This document shows positions 24,701 through 37,406 of a stretch of DNA of 64,000 bases, one piece after another. The stretch spans positions 5,639,604 through 5,703,603 of the forward strand of contig CM076654.1 of assembly GCA_038496675.1 (NCBI GenBank). The letters run 5' to 3'. The stretch's first letter is position 1, and the number at the start of each line of letters is the position of its first letter. A program made the translations under genes and the position numbers. Below the pieces are notes generated by a model. The model searched no databases. It was given only the letters and a program-made list of their open reading frames with translations, and was not told the DNA's origin. Source of the DNA: Rachycentron canadum (Eukaryota; Chordata; Actinopteri; Carangiformes; Rachycentridae).

Positions 24701-26694
24701 TGTTTGGACTTTGCATTTATGATTTCTTGCTTTTATTTTGAAATTAATGTCCTTACATCCAATTACCTTCTCCTCCCTTATGTGCAGTAATCTTCCTCCA
24801 CGCTCACTATCAACTTGTTTTGCTGCTTCCTGTTTGGTGCTGAAGAGTAATTTAATATCACAGTTTGCATGAGGCAAGACTGAAAACTGAAAATATTAAA
24901 CAAGCTTGATTTTATCCGAAAAAGGACAAATTTAAGACAGCTCAGACAATCACCTTATGATGATAGAGATTGCACCACAACTCCAGCAAAACTCACTGGA
25001 AATTTGTCTGTAACAGTGAAATTGTTTGAAAAGTCGTTTGGTGTACAGCTGACCTCAGCTAGTCATCCGCTGTCTCCAGCTCCAATACTGCTGAGACATG
25101 AGAGCGGTATGGGTCTTCATGTCTAACTCTCAAACTTCAACTGAAACCCATCGTAAAAGTGCTATTTAACCACTTGATCAAGAAAATGGCAAAACACTGA
25201 GCAGCTGCATCGTGAATGTTGTCTGTGCAGGAACAAGGGGCAGACCAAGACTGAAAATCATTCATGCTGGTGTGTTGATTCCCGCCTTTGATTGCAGTGT
25301 TGTCTTTCAGCCTTTCTAAGAGCTCTTCAGAGCATTTATCTGTCCATTAGGTGCTGTTGATCGAAAACCTTGAGAACATCTTCGCCTGACCTGTGACGCT
25401 TGTGGCACAATAGCGAGAGTCTGTGTTTGTCTGTGTGATCATGTAACGGCTGAGAAGAGAAAGAGGTTTCATTCTCGCTGGCAGAAAACAAATTCTGTTA
25501 ACTGGAACGTCGTGTTAATGTAGACTAACTTAAATCTGCTCCGCTCAAACGCTGGCAACATGCATCTTACAAGGGTGTCATAAAAAAAGTCATATACTTT
25601 TTAAGGCCAGTTGCCATGACCCACTGTAAAATATCTTTTTATCTTAATGAGCTTTTGTTATGAGTTTTCCTCTGAGTGTCTCTGCTCTTTGTTTAAACAA
25701 TTTGAAATGTGACCCAGAAAAGAACTTGTATTCAGATTCCTGGTGGATGGTTTTAATGCTTTAACCTCAATTAAAGGATTACAAGTTACTGTAAATGAAG
25801 GTTTTTCATCTCAGGAAAACCTCATCATTCTTAGGAGCCTCTTTTAGTTCAGAACAGGAAAAAAATCTTCCCCCCAAAAAAAAAAAAACATACAGAGGAT
25901 AAACTATGCATGTTTCCACAACTAGAGCTAAAGATAAACTGTCTCAGTCCATAGAAGTTTTCCTATTAAAACATTTCATACTTAGTGCTGAACCTATGCA
26001 ATATGCAGCTTTTATGGATGGTTTGACAGAGAGTTTCCTCTCACTGCTCCCTGTCTGACTGAAATGTAGCAACAAAGTGTAGCAGAGAAGGTGCAGTTAG
26101 TGTTGCATTTATCTATGATGTAAATACACAGCCAGGAGACAATTCTCAGGTCCGTAGCTCACACAGGAAGACATTGTAGACATCGTATTGTATTGGTCTG
26201 AAGAGATGATTAAGCATCTCTTCGTGTTTTAGCAACCTGCCGCTTCCTGCCAGCATTTGTCATGTGGCTCAGTGGATCAGTGGAGACCCAGCATGGACCT
26301 GATGACACTGGCTCAGTGTTGCACACCTCAGGAGAGAGGTGACAGAATTGTTGATGTTTATACTCAACCATGAACGTCAGACAATGGGTGCAAATTTATT
26401 TAAATAATTTACAATCGCAAGGAAGAAATAAAACACCTGTCGTCACTGGTCAGTGTTTCTGATCTGGGAAAAACCATACCTGACACACAGTATTAAACTC
26501 TTAAACCAGCTGCTTCATGTGTTCATCAACAGCAGCAACAGACTGCTACATATTTAAAATGTGCATCTGTGATGCTGTGATTTAAACATGTTTCATCTCC
26601 GTATCAGACCTGCACTGCTGTGGTGAAGATGGAGCTGAGCTGGAAGGCAAAGCTTTCAATTTACTAGTCAGTCTTTGCTCTGACCCTCACCTAT

Positions 26695-27077
26695 GGCCAT
26701 GAGGCCATGTTTCCTCCATAGGGAGGCTGGACTGAGCCGTAGAGATGGTTGAGGAGCTTGGATGTCCACAGGAAGCATAGAGTAGAGGGAATCTCATTAG
26801 GATGCTTTCCAGGTCGCCTTTCTTTAGAGGTTTTCCAGGCACATCCAACTGGGATGAGACTGCAGGGTTGGACCCAGGGAGGGATTACATATCCAACCTG
26901 ACCTGGGAACACCTTGAGATCCTCTAGGAGGACCTGGAAAGTGTTGTTGGAGAGAGGGACGTCTGGAATTCAGTCTGTGGCCACCACAACAAAACCCCAG
27001 ATAAGGGAAGAGGATGGATGGATGGATGGATGGATGGATGGATGGATGGATGGATGGATGNGGATGGATGGATGGAT
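26695..27077 (+). mobile_element. Rex3-type (RTE clade) LINE, 3' end fragment with GGAT tail
   Basis: The sequence keeps the order of phrases expected at the end of a Rex3 reverse-transcriptase frame: GTTGAGGAGCTTGG, TAGGATGCTTTCCAGGTCGC, CCAGGCACATCCAACTGGGA, CCTGGGAACACCTTGAGATC, then CCCCAGATAAGGGAAGAGGA running into GGAT units. Rex3 copies are known for 5' truncation and GATG-type tails. The frame is broken, so this is a dead copy. Only the last part of the reverse-transcriptase region is present. Confidence 0.75.
27011..27077. repeat. (GGAT)n tract with one ambiguous base
   Basis: About 16 GGAT units, with a single N at 27061. It is probably the tail of the adjacent retrotransposon fragment, expanded as a microsatellite. 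Confidence 0.95.
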
Positions 27078-29284
27078 ATTAGCCTTGTGAGAGATCAGCT
27101 TCTTTTAACTTTCAGAGGAATTTGATTACTTGTATTCACAGTCATATGTTACAGTTTAGGAAGGAGAGCCATCCTGCTGAAAGGGGCATTAGATCAGAAA
27201 AGTATTGGAAGGCAAAGGCAAACCACTTATTTTTATCTTTTAGTTTGTGGGGATTGTTGTGAACATGTTCAACTTATCCCTCATACTTGGAAATACTTCA
27301 CAGTATCAGACACACACATACACACATGTTCATATTTGCACTGCAACTAAAGAAAGGCTGCAAGAGATGAGATCGCTGCCCAGACCAGGCAGACATCAAA
27401 CCAAGCTTCAGAGGACAGGAGGGGCAGCCAGAGAGGATTGTGGGAGGGGGGATAAGAAGGCAAAGAGTAGAAAGGAGAGCAGAGGGAGGACATAAAGAGC
27501 AGAAGGAGATGCTGTGGCTCAAAAAAGTCCACATCTCCACACAGGGGGTGGTTATAGTTTCAGTACAGGCTTACATACAAAAGTAGATCCAGAACCTGTA
27601 GAGCTGAAGTTTTACAACACAAACACACACAAATATTCTGACATTGTGTTTTGACAACAGCCTGTCACACTGGCTGCCCTAAGAATACAGAGTCCTTTAT
27701 GATGCCTGTGTGGCTATGTGTTTATATTCTGTGTACACACATATTACACTTCATGTTACCAGGCAAAAATTAAGAAATTCATTAAAATGTAAAGGTAATG
27801 TCTTCAGAATTATGTACAGTACTTAAAATATAATTTTAATAAATAACTGATCAGTTTAATTAATAAATACATTTTTTTAAATACCCAGAAAATTACACAG
27901 AGTTTGGTTGATGTGCAGGCATAAACTTTCTTGGCTCAGATTGTGCTGGAAAATTAAGATTCATGTCCTCAATGTTTATAAAATCCTGTTTTCTTTTGAT
28001 GTTCTTAAAGCTTTTGTTTTCCCTACCTGCATTTTTTGCGTCCTTGGAGATTAAGTGACTTGGCAGTGCAAATAGACCTAATCCAAAATGTTAACATGAA
28101 AGGCCTTACTTGATGACAGCCATATAGACACACAAATACACACCACTTTGTCTCTGTCTCCCAGTTTTGACAATTAAATCAACTACGTGTGCCTGCACAG
28201 TAGACAGTTTCCTTCGGCTTTACATTATATAAGAGCCTTTGTTTATGCATCACGTGCAGTAGAGAGAGGAGAACAAAGAGAGATGTGAAATTGAAAAGCA
28301 GCACACATGAAAACCCAAAAACAGGAGAGTGGATGGACTAGGGAGGATCAGAGCAATAATTCATTATCGACAGAGGGGACGTGCAGAAATAATTGGATAC
28401 AGTGGGAGCGAACCGCCTCGCAGCGCCTGTCCACAGGTCCAGATGAAATTGTACAAGAGAGGAGAAAAAGCTAAGAGAAAAAAGACAAAGTATGAAAGAA
28501 TAATTGATCCACTATATTTTCTAAATATCATTACAATTTCAGCAAGGTTTTTAACAGTTCTGCAGTTGAATCTCTGTGGAAGTTCACACAGGAAAAGAGA
28601 TAATCTGCTACTTCTCAGTCGGAAATGAGGGTCTTGCCATATTATACAGAGGATTCATTAAGCAGGTCATGAATATTCTTTGGTTGTGGTTGCAGTGATT
28701 CGTAAACACAAAACACTCAGCCTCAGTCTTGCAGCCTCACTGCATTTGATCTACTGAGGCTGCTGCTGTTGGTGAGAAGTGTTTATCTCACTCATTCAGA
28801 TGTGAACTATTGAATTTCAAAACATCAGAAATGAGATTGGACACTCCCTCCAACCCCCTCCTAATCTTATCGTTTGAGCTCTTACTAAAGTTCTACAGGC
28901 TGACGTCTGTCTTTGAAAAGAGTTTCTACTTTTTCCAGCCACACTTATTTTATTTTTTTTCTCCCACCCCTCTATCACAAACATGATCATTCACAGGAAG
29001 ACTTTAGTACCTTGCTGCTAATCCAGCTAGTCATTAATCACCTGCTGGTTGCTTGCCATACAGGTATAGTAAAGAACTGTCCTCAGTTGTTTTCTTGGAG
29101 ATTTGATCCTGTTTTCTTTTCCCTTATATAGCTTTAAACTCCTGCACATTCTTTGTAAGTTTATTCCAGCTCTTCAATGGACACATTTCCATCAACTAAC
29201 AAGCAATTTTAAGCTGCAGACTTGAAAACGAGTAATGGGAATAATAATAATAAAAAAAAAAAAAAACAAAACATAATAGCAATA

Positions 29285-29575
29285 ATTTGAAAAATAGCTC
29301 GATGCAGCTCGATGTTGCAGTAGTTAGTTTGTTGTTTGCATGTTCTCCCTGTGCCGGTGTATGCTCCCTGTGGGTACTCCGGCTTCCCCCCACTGTCAAA
29401 AGACATGCACATTTTATCACGGCTAATTGGTGACTCTAAATTGCCTGTAGGCGTGAATGGTTGTTTCTTCCAGATTAGTGACCTGTCCAGGATGTAGGAA
29501 GCCTTCACCTGGTGTGGGTTGGGATTTGCTCTCCTGTAACCCTGTAAGGATATGTAATATGGATGGATGTATGGA
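29285..29575 (+). mobile_element. Decayed L2-like retroposon 3' region
   Basis: It contains GTTTGCATGTTCTCCCTGTG, GGGTACTCCGGCTTCC, AAAAGACATGCACATTTTAT, GCTAATTGGTGACTCTAAAT and TTGCCTGTAGGCGTGAATGG, then GACCTGTCCAGGATGTA and a short GGATG tail. The same phrase order is found in a very common vertebrate non-LTR retroposon 3' end. It is old and has internal deletions. The LINE family assignment is tentative. Confidence 0.7.
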
Positions 29576-30493
29576 TGAAATTAAAAGGTGCTCTTGTTCC
29601 CTTCAATTAAATACTTAAACAACTACTGTGGTGGATGCCATTGTCCCAATAATTAGCAGATGCTGGAAATTTTTAATTGAGAAGAAGGAACCTGACTTTT
29701 GAGACTATACAATCTTCACACTATTCAAATCTGGACCCCATGCCCATGTTTATTAGGAATGACCATTTTGTCAAATGGAAATATGCTGGACAAGTTTTGG
29801 TACACCTCTCCCCAAATTCAGCAGGACATATTGGGTTTCTTTGGAAAGAGAATTAAAAATAAAATTCTGTACATCTAAACAACGTATGGCTGCACAACAC
29901 AAAGACTTGACCACAAGCAGGCTGCCTCCCAAAAAACAGATTTACACATATTAAATCCCTCATGTTTAATTTTAAAAACACCTTTACTGACTAGCTTTAA
30001 TTGGACAGACAAGCCTTGAGTCAAGATTGAAAATCTCAAGGATTTGTTGTAGCAATAAACAATTATCATAATGTTCTTGTATATAGTTATGGTGGAGATG
30101 GAATTTCAATTGCGTTTTATTTTGCTTTTTGCAGGTTCGAAGGGGCTGATTAGCTTGAAACCAATTTTCTCTCACTTCATTTTAAGCCAAACACAATTTC
30201 ACTTAACTCGTGTTTCAGGTTCCCCCGCCTGAACTATTTAACCCTTTAAGTCCAGAGTGGTAGAGAGCAAGAAGAAAGAGAGAGACAGGAAAAAACAAAA
30301 AAATGCAATGAAGAGGAGAGTAAAGCACAAATGGACAGAAAGACAGACGGAGGGGAGGGCTGGTTTGTATCTTTTAGCAATGCCGAATCTGTTCAGCATA
30401 CTAACGACACAGACAGCCCCTCAGAGGGATCCGAGCCCTAACATCGCTGCATGACATTGGCTGAAAGTCACCATGGAAATCAGGCCTGTGGGC

Positions 30494-30494
<1 letters not shown>

Positions 30495-30561
<67 letters not shown>

Positions 30562-30588
30562 TGTGTGTGTGTGTGAGTGAGTGTGTGC
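30495..30588. repeat. (GT)n microsatellite
   Basis: A long GT tract, about 45 units, with GA-type interruptions toward its end. It is intergenic. Confidence 0.97.
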
Positions 30589-33500
30589 GCATCTTACAGG
30601 GATCGCAGGGGTCCTCATTTATGATCTCCAGGACACCGGTGTTAAATCAGATGTTGGTCCCTTTGCTTCCCCCTGTTTACCACGGCGACATGTTTGGCAT
30701 TAAACACAGGAGTTGATGAAACACTCACACGCACCCTCACACAGTCACATCTAACGCCTTGTCATATATGACAGGGGCTGTTATCCTGCTTCATCTCTCT
30801 GCTGGCTCAATCATCGTTCTAATAAATCACAGGATGCAACCAGCAGAGGGGGGAAGAAGAACAAAAATTAAACTTACATGAGTCTGTTTCAAAGAATGAA
30901 TTAATTTCCAAACTAAAAATAAGACAGGTCTCTTGTCTGTAATGACATTAAATACTGTGCTGTGGATTAAAGGCTATGGGGGTGAAATGAATCCCAGCCA
31001 ATAGGAGAGTGACAGCTTTATTTGTCTGCTCTTCCAGCCACTGTAGCAGAAACCCATCAGTTTTTTCTCTGTTTGAAAATGCTATTTGTCTTGTCAATGT
31101 ATGAAAGTGGCTGTTCGGTTTTGCTGTTGGTAGTCAGTGCAGCTGGTGAATGAAAGGGCTCCTCTCCTGCTAACTAGCAGTTCTGCGGGTGAGATGGCTG
31201 TGCTCAGAGAGATATTACAGCGAGAGGCTGTAGTCATGATATCTATTCCTGACAATGATCTCTGAAGAGCAGGAAAGACCGGAGACATGGGAAAGGGGAA
31301 CATGTTTCCTGATGTGTTTGACTTGTCACGGTGACCTTGTCGGCGCTCTAATGTTAGTTGCTGTTTGCGTGCTACACAACTATATCGGGACTTGATTTTT
31401 TTTTTTTCTCTTAAGTTGGTGTGCAACAGATTGTGTTAATCAGTAAGTCAACCAACCAACCAATCAATCAATGATGACTATTATTTTTCCGTTCCCTGTT
31501 GATTGAACAGCACCATATGTCCAATTTGTTGTCTAACTTGTTGAATGTCGCATGGCTCTTTCAATCTTTCATCGTTTAGTCGCTCTCACAGTGCTGTCCT
31601 TGTGATGTTTGAGCTTCATTTAGAGAAAACCATGTCTTTGTTATGTTGTTCTCTTCTTGAAAAATAAATGCAAAATTTCTTTTTCCAGAAATTATGTATT
31701 AATTAATTGTATTAATTTTCCTAACCCTAACCATAACAAACTATTTTTTTTTTTTTTTGCAATTTACCCAATATATTATAATATATTATAGTTAGACACC
31801 TGCTTTACTTTGAACTTAAATGAACATTCCCTGATGTTCATTTAATGGGACCTCTGTAGGAACACCATCTAGTGTAATTACATGCACTTAAATAATCTAT
31901 TTACTGTTGTTTCTTAACTGTGTGAAACCTGGTTTCACTAAATCAGGTAAGAGAATCAAGCCTCTTTTTGGATGACTTCACACATAGAAAGTATCACCTG
32001 CAGAGGAACAAAATAAAAATATAAATAAAACTGGAATAAGTCCAGATATGGAAGTTTAAAAAGCTGAAAAACAGACTTTTTTGGACCTTGAAGAGAAGAG
32101 TCTGTGTGTTATCTCACTTAAGACACTGTCGTCTGATTGTCCTGACAGAAAAAACTGTCCTTGAGCTTCAGAACCACATCATCACTGAATACTTTCCTTT
32201 ACTATAGAAAAACTACTTACAACACAGCACAGTTGAATTCTGATCACTGAATAAGTAGATGTTCAGTAAAATGTGGTTTTACTGTAACCAGAGATATACT
32301 CCCAAAAACCTGGTCCCCTCTGTGACTGACAGGAATTTTTGGTGAATCGTCAAAGACAGTTTTCCAGTATCATCGTTGCTGATGTTTTTCAGGAGGTGTA
32401 GTGTTATGATACATGAATTTGTAGTTTTTCACTGAAAAAATATCCATTCGTGTACCTGCTGAAGCTGCAACGTGTGTGCTAACTGTGTTGTTTTTCAGCT
32501 CCCTTTTAGGCGCAGGTTTCATTGATCACCAGAGAAAACACTTACAATCCAGCTCTTAAATGACAGGTAAAACTGTAGAGCAGTTATGATGGTTGAATGA
32601 CAGCAAAAAGAAGAGCTGTAATCTTATCGCCTCTTCCTCATGAATCTTATTATACTCTGCTGCGGCACGACTTAAACACCCACCACTTGCAAAAGTTGAC
32701 TTTGTCACACGGGAAGAGGTGTTAATTGTATAAGATTTTCTGCAATGGAAGTGGAGTGTATTTTGTAGCCATTTGTAATAATATATCATGACATCCATTC
32801 ATTTAACTGTCCACGATGGGTATGATAATGTGTAATATAAAATGATAAATGTTAACACGAAGCAGTTGCGCTTTGGTAGCAGTTAAATCAGCTTTATGCT
32901 GGATATTGTCTTTAATCATGCTTTCCCTTGTCTCTGATAACAGCTGCATCGTTTAGGTTGTTAGCACACGGATCTTTGGCTTCAAGGCTGATTGCCTTGT
33001 CATGGGCCAAAGGCTGCGTAGCCACCGGCCTTAGCTTTGATGCTCTGTTGTGCTAATAGCTTTTTAATGAGCCATAAGTCACATCACCACACAATTGCTC
33101 CAAAGCATTTTGTGCCTCTATCTCAGCCAAAACAACGGGAGATTACCTTTATGCTTCAAAGAGATGCTGTTTCCTTAATGGTAAAGGAAGTGGAATACAT
33201 TATCATGAATTACATTGTTTGTTAACCAGTTTATACATGAGTCTGGGTGTTATATTTGAGAGACACTGGAAGTGTGGTTGTTATTTATACAATATATTAT
33301 TTCAGCTCTACTTACATCCATTCAAAGGGATTCGCTAAAGCGAGTTTAAGAGCCACAGTAGCTGATTTAGCCTGTTTTATCCAAGCTAAATGGTTGGTTA
33401 TAATTTAATCGATGCAGATTTACAAAATTTGCTTGACTTGTGTAATAGAAAGGACCACACTAACGATTCTTCATGATTTTACTACACATTCATACAAGTA

Positions 33501-33596
33501 TTAGAATGAACCAAGCTTGAGAAATGTGCCTGTTCGTTTGTCTTCTGTTCCAAGCAGCAACTGATTTCCCTTCATTTCCATAGAAGATCATCTCTA

Positions 33597-33655
33597 GGCA
33601 AGGCAAATATATTTATATAGCACCATTCAGACATAAAGAAAAGTGCCTCAGAGTG
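33597..33655 (+). repeat. Dispersed fish repeat fragment
   Basis: CAAGGCAAATATATTTATAT and AGCACCATTCAGACATAA are close to a frequent fish phrase (AAGGCAAxTTTATTTATATAGCACATTTCA). Only a short piece survives. Confidence 0.5.
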
Positions 33656-34523
33656 TGGTAATTAATGTTCCAGTTGATGAAATTGCCTATCAGCAGGAAG
33701 TTATATGCCAACTATATTCCAAATCAGTCATTTCTAATTCCAGCTCCTCAGATAGGAGGCTTTGTTAGTTTCCTGTTTTGTCAACAAAAGGGAAAAAGTG
33801 TTTAAAATGCATGACCATGCAACAATATGCGCTATAGAAAAATAAAATTGTTTGCTGTTATAAATCACCAAACCTTTAGCTTAAAGTTTAAAGTCTATTA
33901 ATCCATTGGTGAGTCAACAGAACATTAATCAAAACATTTGATAAATTGTAATTGATAACCATTTATCAAAGGAAAAACTTCTAAAATTTCAGATTTACTG
34001 TGTTTCTTTTTTATTCTAAATTGATGGCAGAACTCTAGCAGACACTGAAAATTGTGTTTTGAACCAACTTAGAAAAAATTGCTCTTGTTATACCTAAATT
34101 TATGAGTTTGTGATTCATCATAAATTCTTCATTCATTCCCCAAGGACAAACATTTACATTCACAATAAGTATACACATCATTTATTATAAATAATTTATT
34201 ATATAATAAATATTATTTTTATTTAGAAAATGTACTATTAGATCCATTTATATTTTACTTTTGTTACATACAGTTTTATTAAGTTAAATTCTGTTTAGTT
34301 CTGAGTCAATATAAGACATAATTTCTAATTATATCTCAACATATTTTCTTTAAAAAATTTCTGCAATTCGCATATCTTCAAAAAACCAAAAGAGTAAGTG
34401 ATTAATTGGGAAAAATGTATTAATCAATAATGAAAAGGATCATCAGTTGCACTCTTGCTATCATGTATTTGAAAAGCACCTGCCAAAACACTAAGCATAG
34501 GAAAGGAGTAAAAACTTGATGTT

Positions 34524-34548
34524 TTTTTTTTTTGTTTTTTTTTTTTAA
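34524..34548. repeat. T-rich run
   Basis: Two T runs separated by a G. Low-complexity DNA just upstream of the purine-rich block. Confidence 0.9.
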
Positions 34549-34679
34549 TAGTTGTAGCCATTAAATAATTCAAATATCTCATGTATCAAGGGCATGTACA
34601 TAATGTACTATGGCTGAGTAGCATATGTGTGGCTGCCACAGAGGCAGAGAATGTGAAAAGTGAAATAAATTGTGAGAAA

Positions 34680-35010
34680 GCAAGCAGATAGAGGTGGGTG
34701 ATGAAGGAAGAGAGAGGTTGAGAGACAGCAAGAGAGAGGAGAGAGTGAGCGCACAACACGTGGCGCATCCATCGGCTGTGCAACAAGCTGCGATCAGTGG
34801 AGCTAATGGGAGGAGGAGGGCAGAGGGAAAAGCCTGGAAGGAATAAAGATCAATCAGGAGATGTTAGGATGAGAAATAGAGGGAGGCAGGAAGAAAGAGA
34901 GAGAGGGGGATGGAGTGAAAGTGAGAGACAGAGAGAGGCGGAGACAGTGCAGTGTGTACAGGCTGAGACAGGAGGTGAAATAGACCGCTGGGAAGCAACT
35001 CTGGTGAGCG
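34680..35010 (+). promoter_or_regulatory. Purine-rich block, possible upstream promoter or 5' exon
   Basis: About 330 bases are strongly enriched in G and A on the + strand, with an E-box-like CACGTG (34758-34763) and a GTGAGC donor-like site at 35004 after GGGAAGCAACTCTG. A non-coding first exon of unc13b is one reading. A plain GA-rich low-complexity tract is the other. No coding evidence. Confidence 0.25.
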
Positions 35011-37364
35011 CTCCACACGGAGAGGAGTACAGGAAATATAGGGAAAGTGACAGGAAAGGAAAATCTGGCAAATTTTCTTCCTTTTTGACTCATGTTTGAG
35101 CCACTGCCATCCTCCCTGATTCATTGTGGAGCTGAGCGGATCACAAAACAAGGAGGGGAGGGTTTAATTAGTTTTCTCAGCTTGTTACTTCAAAGCCTTT
35201 TGTCTTGCATATCTTTAAAAATGATGTAAAGTGGTGCAATCAATCTGTTTATGTTCACTGGGGGATTGTAGAAGCTCTGTTCACGGATGCTTGGATTGCA
35301 TTGTCAAACTTTGCTCTCGTTCTTCTCTTAACACCTTGGCTCATCTTCCTCCTGCGTGAGGTAGGTCTTCAGTTTTCACTTAAACAGGAATCAGACAGTG
35401 CATGAGAAAGATATCACTGAAGTTACATCCTTTTAATCCTTTTAAGTAAACTGCGATGCATAAGGGGTTCAAGTAGATAAAAAAGATCAGTAATAAATCA
35501 GGGAATATTGTTCAAAAGAGTACCTCTAATGTCTTTATTGCCCCTTTGGGACCTCCTAAGACCCCCTGATGAACCTCTTATCTTCATGGTGTATGATGTG
35601 AATGTGATGTGCGTGATCTAAAGTGTTGGAGTAAGTGCTGAAAAACAGAATCACATTTCCTCTCCTCTCCCACATTGCACCGTCATGTCAGAAATTCTAT
35701 TTTTAACTTAGGCTGCTGAAAGAAAACCAAAGTAATTGTGCACTTTTCTCTCCTGCACTCCCCCCAGCTATCCTTTTATTCCTTGTCCTGAGGGAGCATT
35801 TTGTGCACATTATATAGTACCCCTGCCTCTTGTTCCTCACCCCTGCCAATCTGGTTTGGCATTAAGCTTAGAGACAATATTCAAGTTAAAAAAAAATGTA
35901 TCCTCCAGCCTGTGCAGCCTCTATAAAACAGCTCTGTGTGTGGGTACCTTAGTCGTGATCCCCACTCACAGTGTGTGGATGGTGAGTGTGTAGAGGTTTC
36001 AGAGCTCCTGGGTGTTTTCATAAGCTCCAGTCTGCAGCTTCAAACTTCTCTCTTGTAGAGAGCATCATTACCTGATGACATTACTTTTCAACCTGTGGGT
36101 CAGGACCTTCAGTTAGTTGTGAGGAGATGCTGTTTGAGAGAATCGCTTTGGTACTGTAAATACATTTCACAGTGCTGAGCAGACACCTTTCAGTCATCAA
36201 AAATAAGTAAAAATAAAACAAGCTGTGAAGGTGAGGTTGAATAATGACTTGGTTGTTAAGGGAATCTGTCCTTCCACGTCCAGGGATCACAGTGCTGGCC
36301 TCGCAGTAATTGATTAAAACGGCTGGCAGCAACAGATGAGGTAGTTGTTTGAATAAAGTCATATAAGTGAGCTTGTTTTAAACATTGCTTTAGGTTTGAG
36401 GTTTGTACTAAAAAATACAGCGTGAAGGGAAAACAAGCAGGAACAGAAGTTTTTTTGTTGAGTGATAGATTTCAAAAGTCATCACTGTTTCATGATAATA
36501 TTAGATTTAATATAAATACAGTTGACAAAGGATCTGGTTTGTCTGGATGATTCGCAAGTTAATTCTCCATGTAGCTGGTATTGGTGTAGTTCAAAGGAAC
36601 CTTTATCAGGATTGGTCTCAATTTCATATTGATTGTCCCTGTATTTTTTTTTTTAGGCAGATAATGATATTTAAAGAAAAAAATAAATCGCGATATGGAT
36701 CCTAGATGTGGTTAGCCGTTAGCGGTAGTGTTAAGGTTAGTGACATAGGCATCGAGTAGTGCTCCACAAGTTAAAGTGAAAAACAAAAATCAATTAAAAC
36801 GATTCAGAAGTGAAAGCGTTACCATTTTCGGCATCTCACAAGAGCGTCCGATTCCATAAAGGACCCAATATTGTCTTTGTAATTTACTGCCCTCTTGTGG
36901 CCGTAGTAAGCTATTGATGATGAAGCGTTGCATCTATAGTTTCTGTCATTTTCGTGGGTGGGGCCATGTCCTGTTGACAAACGCTGGGGTTTGAGTGGGT
37001 AGCAGTAATTTTGGGCATTGCTGGTAGAAATATATGCATGTCAAGTTGAAGCCCTTGGCTTAACTTCCAGTGATCATGATTATACACAATGCAGAGATGT
37101 GATTTGAAACTGCACTTATGCATACTTATGCAAATTTCTTTCAAGTGTACTTAAACTATCTAGAGGTAGCAGTAGCAAGTTACCATCTGAAATCCCTGTA
37201 AGTTGTCACTCATCACCTTGGTGGTTGGAGTTGAATGGTGGATGAAGCTTTTACCAATTTCTCTTGCAAAATTAACCTTTCACAGATGGCATTTAACCAT
37301 GTGACATATATATAAATATTAAATACCCTTCCCCTGCCTTTTAAGAAATATTATAAACGGGGAA

Positions 37365-37406
37365 ATAGTGATATAACAGTTGTGATTAAAACTGTTATAT
37401 CACTAT
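37365..37406. repeat. Perfect 16-bp inverted repeat, 10-base loop
   Basis: The left arm ATAGTGATATAACAGT (37365-37380) is the exact reverse complement of 37391-37406. The loop is TGTGATTAAA. No flanking transposon features were seen. Confidence 0.85.

Larger units (their letters stand above)
18422..26689. other. Intergenic DNA, no gene seen
   Basis: About 8.3 kb of AT-rich sequence between pcsk5 and unc13b. I found no Cys-rich pcsk5 B exon, no C2-type unc13 exon and no coding-like frame. It contains a degenerate SINE (19822-20025), two weak repeat candidates (21075-21330 and 21670-21770), and many short A or T runs. Confidence 0.7.
27078..34679. other. Intergenic DNA, no gene seen
   Basis: About 7.6 kb. 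It contains a decayed retroposon (29285-29575), a long GT microsatellite (30495-30588), a low-confidence repeat near 33597, and a stretch at 32930-33225 that is less AT-rich and has homeodomain-like TAAT sites. No exon was recognised on either strand. Confidence 0.7.

Noticed and set aside
30495..30588. A CRISPR array or other regularly spaced repeat
   Set aside because: Repeats here are simple dinucleotide tracts, and the sequence is eukaryotic.
34797..35099. Open frame of 100 codons in the purine-rich block
   Set aside because: A Glu, Arg and Gly-rich product from GA-rich DNA with an equally open opposite strand. Composition explains it.
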